Shown here: positions 1 through 10,443 of the stretch, in pieces
Layout: the number at the start of each line of letters is the position of its first letter
Position numbering within the stretch: position 1 is the first letter of the stretch
DNA from: Zarea fungicola
Lineage: Eukaryota; Ascomycota; Sordariomycetes; Hypocreales; Cordycipitaceae
Reading direction: 5' to 3'
DNA length: 64,000 nucleotides
NCBI GenBank assembly: GCA_900169235.1
Contig: FWCC01000140.1
Span: 1 to 64,000 of the forward strand
The notes under the pieces: model-generated
What the model was told of the DNA's origin: nothing
The model's input: the letters and a program-made list of their open reading frames with translations, nothing else
The model's database searches: none
Made by a program: the position numbers and the translations under genes

Positions 1-1013
1 AATTACCTGGACCCACTGTAGCATGTACAAGTCGAGATGCAGCCACTGCTTAGTTGCTCCCTTGCTGGGTCTACGGCGGCCAAGAGTCGGTCTGTAGATG
101 TGCATTTGGCCAATGCAGGGTCGGGTATCCGGGGCCGCAATCGCAATCATTTGATCAGATGATGAGAATCAAACGATAAGAGGAAAGGGAAAAAGCAAAA
201 GCAGCGAAGCAGCGAAGCAATGTGTAATTACTTGGCCGGCATGGAGTTGACAAGGCCACGCACTTGCCGTGCTAGGGGTGTTGGCCACTATAACTTGGAG
301 GCGGTCAGCGCTGGGACGACTCAGCTGGAGTCGGCTTTCTCGTGGCTACAGTATGAGCCTGCTCCATTACTCTTTTCTCGTTTAATTACACAACAATACA
401 GCAGTCTTCCGTTGCTTTATTTTCTTGTTGTGGCTCGTTCAATGGCAGCCCCTTTGTAGTTTTGCATTGACGCACTGTACAGCGCCAATGGTTACGCAGC
501 CAGGGTACCTAATTGTGTGAACCTTGATAACTGATTCACCCAGCCAGGCTGCCTCCCTTGTTCCACAACGCCAGGTGCTTCGATAAAGCACCGGCTGTCG
601 GAGAGAATATTCGCTTCTTGTCACACATTTTAGATTGTACAACAGAAGAAGCAAGCCCATCGGCAGCAACATTCACAGACGCGCTCGAGGTTGACACCAA
701 GTCCCTGACGATATCGGCCTGGTGCTGCAGCTGGCAGGGGCCGTTGCTTGTTGTTTGTCCGCTTTGATTGCTCTTGCCTGCTGATTATTGCATCAAGACC
801 CTGTCGCTACCCGGCCAGTCGCATCAAAACACGGCCATTGCTCGTTTGCAGCCGGTTCCTTTGCCTCTCCTTTCAGATCCTGGCGCCCCATCGTCTATTC
901 GTCATCTTGCTGTTCGTGCTGGCTGGACTCTTTGGACAACATCTTCCACCTCATCGTCCTTGTTTCATTCCAAACACCATTGATTGCATACCGCCAGCTT
1001 GTTCATCGCCTCA
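1..1013. other. Upstream region with no recognisable gene
   Basis: Only short overlapping reading frames occur here and none resembles a known family or has a plausible splice structure. The last 200 bases are pyrimidine-rich and probably form the promoter and 5' leader of the ABC transporter that starts at 1014. Confidence 0.6.
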
Positions 1014-4000
1014 ATGACTGTTTCCGCAGGGGCCGCCTCTGGCCTAGCAACCCTCTGCTACCTTTACCCGGCTGCAATCTTCCTCTTTTCCGGCATTGCG
1101 TCTTTGGTTGAGACTTGTTTTCTTCAGTATTTGAAAGATGACACCATGCAACGGCCCATGAGGCCTAGCAAACGTGTCATTATAGTTTTGTTTAGCTTGT
1201 TTTTAGCTACCTATGCAGCCCAGCTTGCCATGACTGCCGTCGAGGCCATCATGACGAGAGCGTGGAACGTCGAGGAGCACGTCATTATACGCCAATTGTC
1301 ATGCTTTTTGATTTTCGGTATGCAGCTCATGCGTCTCATGGAAACCGAGCGTCCCTCGTCTATTCAACTCTGGGGTTCCGTTGCTCTGGCTCTCGTTTTC
1401 GAAGTCGTCATCACCGTTTGGTCAATCGTCTTGGGGCATACGGGATTCAACGGGTTTATCCAGCTCTCAGATTTCTCGTTGAGCATTCTTCGTTGCGTCA
1501 TTCTTGCCGTGTTGGCCTCCTGGGCTGCCGTCACCTGGCTTATTGGCTTCAACTCGTCATCTCCCCAAGAAACCGAGTCTCTTTTACCCAAGGCTGTTTC
1601 CAATAGTCCTCCTGGCTATGGAGCAACGCAGACAGACAGCACAGACGATGAGGACTCCGAGGCCGACTGGCAAAGAAAGCGACGCGAGGCACGCGAGTCC
1701 ATGGAAAAGCGTCTCCAACAAAACGGAAATTGGTTCCAATATGTCAAAGGATTCATGGTAAGTTCCAACACACCCTTTTGCCAATGGATGCTAATTTGCA
1801 GATCTTCTTCCCATATGTTTGGCCAGTCGGCAACAAGCCTCTGCAGCTGAGAGCCTTTGCCGTCATACTCTGCCTGTTTGCTTCCAACGCGCTCCATTTA
1901 TTGATTCCCCGTCAAACTGGCATCATCATGGACAGTCTTGGCGGAACAAACACAACCAGCCCCTGGGTCGCCGTTTTGACATATGCCGTCCTGCGATTAA
2001 TCTCGTCCGAGTGCGGCATTGAGCTTCTTCGACAGTGGCTGTGGATTCCCGTCAAATACTTTGCCCATGACGCGCTGACGCGAGCTGCATACTCCCACAT
2101 GATGCACCTCTCTGCCGATTTTCACGATTCCAAAAGCTCGTCAGACATGCTCATGGCAATCCACGGTGGGAGTGCCGTATCAAACGCCGTCGAAAGCATT
2201 TTCCTCCAAGCCACTCCCATGCTTGTCGACATGATGATTGCCGTCATTTACCTTTCCGTCACGTTTGGGCCATACGAAGGATTCATCACCATGGCGACGG
2301 CCATGATTTTCCTACACTTTTCCAGCCGCCTCGTTGCCAGGTCCAAGGGCGCGAACCGGAAAAGAGTCAATGCCATGTATCAGGAGCACTACGTCCGCCA
2401 TGCGGGTCTGATGGGCTGGCAGACAGTGTCGGCCTTTAATCAGGTTGGGTACGAAGACAACAGACATGCGAATGCCGTGGCAAACCGTTGGCTTAAGGAG
2501 CAACAGTATGTGCTGAGTTGGCACGTTTCGACTGCCCTCCAGACAATCCTGCTCTCTTCTGGCCTTCTCGCCAGCAGTTTTCTTGCCGTCCATCGCATCC
2601 AGACTGGTCGGGCCACCTCTGGCCAATTCGCCATGTTACTCATGTACTGGGCTCAACTGACGTCGCCCCTTCAGTTCTTTGCTAAACTGGGCAAGAACAT
2701 GAGCGACGATTTCATTGATGCCGAGCGTCTTCTGGATGTTATGAAGACCAACCCCAGTGTTGGAAACAGAAAGAATGCTCGCCCCCTGAAATTCATCTCT
2801 GGGCAGGTCGTGTTTGACAAGGTCTGTTTTAGCTATGACCAGCACAAGGGCGTCATCAAAGATGTCGACTTGCAAATCCCTGGTGGTCAGACTGTGGCGT
2901 TTGTGGGTGCTACTGGTGCTGGCAAATCGACCTTGCTTCGCCTCCTGGATCGTTTCTATGATGTGACGGGTGGGAGCATCTGTATTGATGGCCAAGACAT
3001 TCGAGATGTGGATCTTTTCAGGTATGCTTGTCAGGATTCCATGGAAAACGCAGCTAACCATGTAAGCCTCCGTGACCGCATTGGTATTGTCCCGCAGAAT
3101 CCCATTCTCTTTGACGACACCATTATCAACAATGTTCGATATGGTAGAATTACTGCGACAGATGAGGAGGTGTTTGAAGCTTGCAGGGCAGCCTGTATTC
3201 ATGATAAAATCTTGGGCTTCACAAACGGATACCAAACTCGTGTCGGAGAGCGTGGTGTCAAATTGTCTGGGGGGGAGCTTCAGCGTGTTGCCATTGCACG
3301 AGCCATTCTGAAGAAACCTGATATTGTTCTTTTGGACGAAGCAACCAGCGCCGTCGACACCGACACGGAGCAGCAGATTCAACTGTCCTTCAAACGTCTC
3401 TGTCAAGGTCGCACCACATTTATTGTTGCTCATCGTCTGTCCACAATCATGAATGCCGATCGCATTGTCGTGGTTGAGCATGGCCAGGTGATTGAGAGTG
3501 GCAGCCATGATGATCTGATTGCCAGCGGCGGGCGATATGCAGACTTGTGGTCGAAGCAGATTTTTGTGCAGCCCAAGGGCCCGCCAGCCAATGTTACCAA
3601 GGCGCTAGATGAGCAAAAGGATCTTCGAGCCAACTTTTCCGAGCATGAGAGCACTCAAGTCTCTCGCACAGCTAGTGACAGCGGAGACGAGACGCCACTC
3701 TCAGAGCACGATTCTAGCGATGTACCAGGAGATCACACAACTCCCAATAACAAGCTCCGCCATGCTCAGACAAGAACCTCGGAGGATAGTGATGCCGTGA
3801 GCAAAGCTTCCAGACTCAACCCTGTGGCCCCCGCGTTCACCCCTCGCTCCTCTGCCGCTACCAAGATTATATCAGCAACGACCGACTTTGACCGGCTGAG
3901 CTCCTCTGCAGAGAGGGCCCGACTTTGGGCTGCTGAGGTTGCGGCAGCCAAGGAAGATGACGGCATTGTTCCGGACAAGGACACCAAGAGCCAAGCGGAG

Positions 4001-4060
4001 GAATCGAGAATCCTCTTGCCCGCAACGAGCACAGAGTCACACGACATCTCCAGCGCTTAG
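1014..4060 (+). CDS. Vacuolar ABC half-transporter of the HMT1/ATM type
   Basis: Exons are 1014-1757, 1802-3021 and 3067-4060, giving 985 residues. The N-terminal 250 residues carry extra membrane spans (TMD0-like) and an acidic linker. A six-span transporter domain follows, then one nucleotide-binding domain with Walker A GATGAGKST, signature LSGGELQR, Walker B VLLDEATSAVD and the switch histidine in VAHRLST. This is the layout of vacuolar heavy-metal-tolerance transporters, which move metal- or glutathione-conjugated substrates into the vacuole. The second intron (45 nt) is in frame and open, so a simple ORF would wrongly keep it; removing it restores the usual junction DLFSLRDRIG in the ATPase domain. 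The start is the ATG at 1014; the in-frame codon at 984 is TTG. The C-terminal tail contains a PAM2-like motif, and coding-like sequence continues in frame after the TAG. Confidence 0.9.
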
Positions 4061-4656
4061 AAACAGCCGGAGCTGGAAGAGCACATCGTCTCTGTGAGCA
4101 AGATTCCGGATGTAGAGTATAAGCATCCTCGATATTCACGACGTATTCAGTCAAAGAGCGACCCCCCTCACGGCGAGCTGGAGCCGCGACCAATCCCAGC
4201 CACGTCGGCCAACGAGAGTGCAAGTGTATCCAATGTATGTACATTCTTGCGCTTACTTACTGCACGGCGCAGTTCTATTTTTATGCTCCGCTGACCAGAA
4301 AACAGCGCAGAGTGTCTGCCCCCTCCAACCCAAGTCGAGTTTCAAGTTTGCCAAAGTCAAAGGCGACGCCACCAAAGGCAAATGCAACTCAACCCAATAG
4401 TGGCGTCTTGACCAAAGTCAAGGAAGATGCAACAGTAAAGACTACAAAGACGTGCGAAAACATCCATAACAAAGGAGATTGTAATGACGAGAACCAGCCG
4501 CCCTCTCATGTCGGGCACGGAAAGGCCACGGGGACAGTCGGGAGAAGCCATCGTGGCAGCCGCCGTGGACGAGGATGGCTCCGTGGGCGTCGTGGTCGCG
4601 GGCCATCGGTGGGGAGCGTGCAAAACCAGTCTCCAACCGGCAGGGGTGAGCATTGA
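4061..4656 (+). other. Coding-like continuation of the ABC transporter after its TAG stop
   Basis: Directly after the TAG at 4058-4060 the same frame stays open from 4061 to 4234. A GTATGT donor at 4235 and a CAG acceptor at 4305, preceded by GCTGAC, define a 71-nt intron. The frame then continues from 4306 to a TGA at 4654-4656. The encoded tail is basic and ends in an Arg/Gly-rich stretch (residues such as RGSRRGRGWLRGRRGRG). Reading-frame continuity and a good intron suggest it once was, or in some transcripts still is, the C-terminus of the transporter. How the TAG is bypassed, if it is, is not known; the TAG also forms the sequence CTTAG, a possible splice acceptor. Confidence 0.5.
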
Positions 4657-4847
4657 GATGACGGATGTGTTTTATGGTTTGATGTGTCATTTTTAGGAGG
4701 AATTGAAGAAACATGATACTGTACATCATTTTAATGACTGGATGGACGAGCATTTATAGATGAGATTACGAATTACTATTTTATCAATCCGATGTTTATT
4801 GAATCATGATTCGTCGTATTGTAATGAAATACGTAGTCTATGTGCCA

Positions 4848-6172
4848 TTACTGTCCAGCGCCAGGGCCACCAGGACCGCCAGGAGCACCAGGACGACCAC
4901 CGCCGCCCATCATGTTGCGGGCCCTATAATGTAGCGTTAGCATCAAGCAGCGGGGTAAATTCCACAGTATCGTCAAGCGGCAGGGTACACTCACATCTCG
5001 GCAATGTTGGGGTCGCTCATGAGGGAGTTGAGGTCAGGCATGCCGCCGCCGGAGCCAAACGAGTTGGCCATGTCGCGGATGGCAGGGTTGCTCATGAGGT
5101 TGTTCATCATGTCGGGGTTGCTCATGATGTTCTGCGCCATGCTCGCAAACATGGGGTTGCTCATGATGGAGCTGAGATCGGGCATGCCGCCCGCGCCTCC
5201 AGGGCCGCCAGCACCGCCGCCGCCAAACATGCCGGCCAGGCTGGCAAAGTCGGGCATGCCGCCGGGGCCTGCACCGGCACCAGGCGCACCACCAGCACCG
5301 CGGGTCGCGGCGACGCTGTCGTCGTCGACGCTGCCGCCCGTCTCCTCGACGCGGCGCTTGGCCGTCTCGTAGCCCTTCTTCATGGCCTCGGAGCCGCCGT
5401 TGCCCTCGTACTCGATGCCCTTGCCGTAAGCATCGACAGCGCCCTGGGCGTCGCCGAGGGCGAAGCGGGCGAGGCCGAGGCGAGACCAGGCCTTTGTGTA
5501 GGTGGGCTCGATGGCGACGGCGGCCTCGGCGTCGGTGCGGGCCGAGGCGTGGTCCTTGTTGGCCGAGTGGGCGGCGGCACGGTTGGAGAGGAAGACGGCG
5601 TTGCGGGGGTGGATGGCGAGGGCCTGGGTGTAGAGGTCGATGGCGGTGGCGTAGTCCTTTTGGGCCATGGCGGCGTTGCCCTGCGACTTGAGGCCGTCTG
5701 CCTCGCGCTTCTTGTCCTCGGAGATGTCAGACGTGGCGGCGGGTGATGCAGCCGCAGCAGCCGCAGCGGGAGAAGCGGCGGCAGCAGTCTTGTTGCGTGA
5801 CTTGGCGACCTCGTAGACAGAGTAGATCTGGAGGAGGTTCTGGGCGCCAATGGCGGAGGCGACGGCGGCCTTGTCGGTCGGGTCGACCTGGAAGGACTCG
5901 GCGATGCAGTTAATGGCCACGTCGATGGAGTCCTTGTCGTCGGCGGTGAGTGTGCCGTCGGTGGTGGAGGTGGAGAGGAACTCGCAGATGGCGAGAGCGA
6001 GCTTCTGCTTGGATGTAGGGGTGGCCTATGCAGACAGACGCATGTTAGCAATTGCTGTGCCTATTTGCTTGAGAATCTTCTCGACACTGTTGGAATTGGC
6101 GGGGTAGCGGTGTCCGGTTGATGAACAGGTGAGTGGACCGAACCAAGCCGAGGGCTGCAGGAGATTTACCAT
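4848..6172 (-). CDS. SGT2: SGT2-type glutamine/glycine-rich TPR co-chaperone
   Basis: Exons on the minus strand are 6172-6170, 6025-4995 and 4923-4848, giving 369 residues. The N-terminal helical homodimerisation domain (about 1-75) is followed by an Ala-rich linker, three TPR repeats (about 110-215), a Gly-rich Met-Pro-Asp segment and Asn-Pro-Met repeats, as in SGT2/SGTA. The family binds hydrophobic C-terminal membrane anchors and hands them to Get4/Get5 in the guided-entry (GET) pathway, docking Hsp70/Hsp90 through the TPRs. Exon 1 holds only the ATG: splicing joins it across 144 nt to codons starting ATPTSKQKLALAI, the expected N-terminus. The last intron (4924-4994) splits the ATG codon before ARNMMGG, and the protein ends with a Gly/Pro-rich tail. 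The gene lies about 420 nt downstream of the RING-CH gene on the same strand. Confidence 0.95.
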
Positions 6173-6591
6173 TTTTGACTGTGTTTTGCGTCCGACGACA
6201 ACAAGCAGAAAGAGGTTAATGGAAAGGGTGAGATGTCGAGAAACGGCGGAGAGCGTTGGAGATTTAGGCGGTGCGGCTATCCACGAAATTTAGGGTGAAA
6301 AGGTGGGCTGGCCATCACCCCGCGGCTGTTCGAGGCAGTAGGCTAGCTTGCGTGCGACATCCGTCTGCCTACGAGTCAGTGTCGCCTGAAAATGTACAGT
6401 CTGCGCTTAAGAATTCTGACAATATGGATTTAAAAAAGAGCCGAGTAGAGAAATATCAATGCCATGTTACTACTTAATTCTGCCTAACCCAAACCTTGAA
6501 ACTCCAGATTCCATGCGATTTTTCACGACAGATTTCCCATGAAATAAAGGGAAATGGCGTAGGAAAGAAATAAAAGACGGTAATGCATACA
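6173..6591. other. Intergenic: SGT2 promoter and 3' end of RING-CH gene
   Basis: No coding signal was seen. By position it serves as the promoter of the minus-strand SGT2 gene and the 3' flank of the RING-CH gene. Confidence 0.6.
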
Positions 6592-8225
6592 TCACTTCTT
6601 TGCCCGTCTTGGCCTATCCACATTCTTCACCCGTCGATTTGACAGCGCAGCTACCTTGCGCGTCTTGGTATACACGCGCAGCATGTCCCGCAGCACGATG
6701 AACAGGCACCCGCCAACCAAGCTGCGACCCCATTGCTGCTGAAAGAGACCCAGTCGCCCGCTAGAGCCAGCACGCATCCATGGGTTGCGTAGCGGCGCGG
6801 CAGTCCACTCCTTGGGCAGGACGAGACGTAGCGCCTCGCCAGCGGCAAAGGAGACGCCAGGGAGGATCAGGGCACTGACAATGGCGTTTGAGACGTTGGA
6901 GAGGATCGTGCCGAGGCCTACCCGGCGTGCAGGAGCGGGCGGTGCCTCGTGATTTGGCACAACAGGAGCCGCAGCTTCAACGTCTGCGGCTTCAACGGCA
7001 ACGACAGGTTCTGCAACAGGTTCCGCAGCAGGCTCAGCAGGCTCGATAGGCTCGGCAATGGGCATACCCCCTTGGAGAGGGTCTACTAGGCCAGCATCAT
7101 CTTCCCCGCCTTCGTCATTTTCAATCTCTTCCACAATAACTTCAAGCATGAGCCCTTCGTCCTGTTCGCCATCATCCTCCACAATGCGCTCTTCTGCTCG
7201 AAAGTCGATTTGAATATCGTCAATGTGTCGATGCCCATCAGCCTCCTCATCTTGCTCGAGAGCGTCGATAACAGTCTGTAGCATGCCGAGGATCCCCCCT
7301 TGGGCACGGGCAGCATTCCGCGCGTTACCCTGACGTTGCTCACCCTGATTGGCGTTTGCTTGGTTTTCGTTGGCGGGAGGGCGAGGCTCGACCGGCGGCA
7401 GCCCCAGCAGCTGACGGTTCAGCTTGGTCTCGTAGGGCATGACGAGCTCCTTGTACATGTTGTAGTATATAGAGCGAATGTAGGGGAAGGCTGCCATGGC
7501 GAGCTGCGGCGATGGCGGCCAGGTGAAGAATTGCTCATCGTGCATGACATGGTAGATGCCATACTACATATGTTAGCTGGTGGTGCTGAGGGGAAACGTA
7601 GGGTACGTACAAAAGACGCGGCTGGCAGAAAGACCTTGTTGCTCCAGCCAGGAAACAAGTGCCCAACCAGCAGAGCCGGGGCTACATTCATGAGAACCAA
7701 GGCATTAGCGATGCGCTCGCGGGCAAACGCCAACGGCCCCGCGCGTCTGCCATCAATCATCATGTCCGGTCCCATGACGAAGCGCATCATGGCCTCCTTG
7801 CCTGAAAACGTCCACAGCGCCATGGCACCATACATTTGCATGCTGAATTGCACACCCATGGACATGGCGGTAAACAAGACCAGGGGGCTCGTCTTGGTGA
7901 AGCGCTTGGCTACAACGTCATTGAACATGACAATTGGATCCCACATGCCCTCCATCTCAATGGTGGACTTGCAGACGGGACACTTGAGGGGGCGGTTGGA
8001 GCGCTCGCAGTCCGTGACCCAAGAGAGCATACAGTCCTGGTGCGCTTCGAGCGTGCAGGGGCACGGGTCAACCCAGCTGCCAGGCGGATCGGAAGGGTCC
8101 TCGTCGGTGAGGCAGATGAAGCAGCGTCGCGGCGCATCCGGAGCGCGCGGGGCGGCGATGGCTTCCATGGCGGCCGGCGGTTTGCTCGGGCTGGCAGCCA
8201 GCGCTTCTCTGTTGCCCGCCTCCAT
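6592..8225 (-). CDS. Membrane-bound RING-CH (MARCH-type) E3 ubiquitin ligase
   Basis: Exons are 8225-7611 and 7563-6592 (intron 47 nt, phase 0), giving 528 residues from the ATG at 8225. Residues about 35-87 form a C4HC3 RING variant: CFIC, then CPC, then HQDC and CPVC with conserved spacing, which recruits E2 enzymes. It is followed by several hydrophobic segments (about 95-215), a long acidic and Ala/Pro-rich middle region, and further hydrophobic segments near the C-terminus. The family ubiquitinates membrane proteins in the ER, endosome or vacuole membrane. The splice restores the sequence YGIYHVMHDEQFFTWPPSP across the junction. No specific substrate can be inferred. Confidence 0.9.
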
Positions 8226-10278
8226 ATGATGCTATGATTCCAAGAGAATGAGATCGTTCCGGGTTCGACGTGGCACTACTGCATAATGTTGGGACCTATC
8301 GACCGGAGCTGCCAAGCACCATGCAGCGTAGAAACAGATACAAAGGAGAGATGCTGTAAAGAAACAAGAGACTGTGGATGGCACGCAGTGATGCAGAGAC
8401 AAAGGTTGCAAGGCCAAGTGCTGGAGCGACGTGTACTGGCCGAGGCAAACGGAGCTTTGTTGGGCTTGATGTCACCATCTGGAGCTGGCAGTGGCCAATA
8501 GGGCGAGAGTACGGGATCCACATGCAGCTTTCGGATCGACGCCGGGAATCTACGATATCAGGATGGCATGGATGAATAGAATGACTTTATTTCTGATTCT
8601 GCACGTTTGTTTCAATGTCTAGCACAATTTGTGCTGTTGGAGATTTTAATAATGGTGGCGCGGATGCCACTAGGCAGTCCTGACTCCAACCACGCAACTC
8701 AGCAACGCTCCGAGTTGCTCTTTTGTCGTCTTTACATGGCTATTTCTTACTTTAAATAATTAGGCATAATAGACATAAATTAAGAGTCAGAAATTGCACC
8801 GTTTGATGCCCGGATCCTCACAAGTGATAACTTGCCCACATCATGATGCCCAAAGGCGTGCGACGCATATGCATTAATGCCACCTCAAAACGCATCAGCA
8901 GCCATCCAACAACACACCAAACCATCAGAGGCTTGGAATTTGACTAAATTTCCATAACAATGATTACTTTACAATTTCCATTGCATTAGTGCCGCCCAAT
9001 CTGGAGAGGCTTCCGCCCTGTCGCTGCGTTAGTATGAGCAAGTTACCTGGATGGACCAGCTAGCCAACCCACCCTTGTGGGCGAGCGGGCGAGCAAATAA
9101 CTTATAAGTACCTCAAACCTCCTCGTTGAATCCTTGTCTGACCGGTCCTTGCCTATACGGCATGCGTTTTTCTGGCCCAAAACGAAGAAGCGTCATGCGG
9201 CAAGGAATGGGCTGCAGTAGCGTTTGCATCGCGAGGCAGGGTCGTGGTGTATGCCCCGCTCCAATCCGCCATGACGCCTTTGCTGGGCAGCCGTGATGCG
9301 CCGAAAACATGTATTCATTGGTCTTGGGACTATGCGTTGTCATTTGACGACTTGTCATTCCGTCCATGCGAGATTAACAGTAGGTCGTCGGTCTCTGTGC
9401 TGGGCTGCCAACCCGACTGTCCGTCCGGTGGGCGGTTGGACGAGGCGTAGAGGTAGGCTCTATTGCATTTTCACTCATGAAATCTACTACCAACTAATAC
9501 AAACAGTTGTTAGTTTCTAGCTTGGCCCTTTCCATCCTTTCGACCGTCGTCTTCTCGCCCGCAAAGCGCTTCTACATGTGCGGCATTTCCTGGTCGGTCG
9601 GCCTCCTGTGCGACTTGCTCGTCGCCCTGCTCTGGTCATGGGCTCATCCATTTTGTCTGCAAAAACAATGCGGCACGGACTACTCGGCGACAGTAGCGCT
9701 CCTGACGCCGACGGCGTCGGGGTCCCTGTCGGGGTCTGCGCGGGGTAGCGGCCATGACAGCCGCCATCCATACAGTATGCGTCGGATGTGCAGTTTGACT
9801 GGGCAATTGTATTTAGTTGACGCAAAATGTGTGACGACATCAACCGAGCCATTCAGACCGACGAGATGAGCGATGCATAGGCGACCAGAGGCGGACAGAG
9901 ACGACCCGGGCTCGACTTTGCATGGGCCAGAGTCTCTCATCAGTCCCGTTTTGGCATTCCTTGCCGCCGACCGGGGTGACCAAGAGTTACACAAGCTGCA
10001 ATAATAAATCTCCGATACGCTGCACTGCCTGCTGCTGCGACGCACTGCGTCTGTTTTTCCATGTGGCGCTGGGCATCCTAATCCAAACATTGCCGAAACG
10101 GGAGTGTGGATGGAGTGTACAATATTTCAATCATCTGGAATGGAGATGGATTTTGTCACATTATAGTACAATTTTACATGTTATTTTGTTGGTTGCATTC
10201 ACGTCACAGAAACAGCGCACTTGGTGGGTAGATTGTTTAACAGGTTTATTCCACAGCAAATCTCTCAGCTACCGGTAT
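8226..10278. other. Intergenic, no gene recognised
   Basis: Two kilobases between the RING-CH gene and the metallothionein. Reading frames are short, overlap in opposite directions and show no family motif. AT-rich stretches occur near 8740-9000. Confidence 0.5.
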
Positions 10279-10443
10279 TTATTTGTGCTAAATACCAGAA
10301 AGAATCATGTTAGCCAGGTATTCAGATACCCATTCATATACTCTTTAGTCTTGAAGGCGGGGAAAACGTACGGGGCAGTTGGAGCAGGTGCAGCCAGAGC
10401 CGCAGTTGCAAGAGCCAGAGGAAGCACAGCCGCAGTCACCCAT
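10279..10443 (-). CDS. Copper metallothionein, 26 residues
   Basis: Exons are 10443-10372 (24 codons) and 10287-10279 (His, Lys, stop), separated by an 84-nt intron with a GTACGT donor, a GCTAAC branch site and a TAG acceptor. The peptide has seven cysteines at residues 4, 6, 12, 14, 18, 20 and 23, arranged as C-x-C repeats with Gly and Ser between. Without the Met it is 25 residues long. From my recollection of the Neurospora crassa copper metallothionein, length and cysteine spacing are identical, with most other residues shared. The peptide would bind Cu(I) in the cytosol as a single cluster. The unspliced reading frame runs into intron sequence and hides the gene. The proximity of the HMT1-type transporter suggests a small metal-tolerance neighbourhood, which is inference. 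Confidence 0.9.

Noticed and set aside
3797..4060. 264-nt intron removing the ABC transporter stop codon
   Set aside because: Donor GTGAGC and acceptor CTTAG are in phase, but the segment removed is coding-like, holds the PAM2-like motif and is much longer than the other introns. Kept only as a possibility under the TAG finding.
5004..6051. Long plus- and minus-strand frames overlapping SGT2
   Set aside because: They are shadow frames of a GC-rich coding region; the minus-strand SGT2 frame alone has family motifs.
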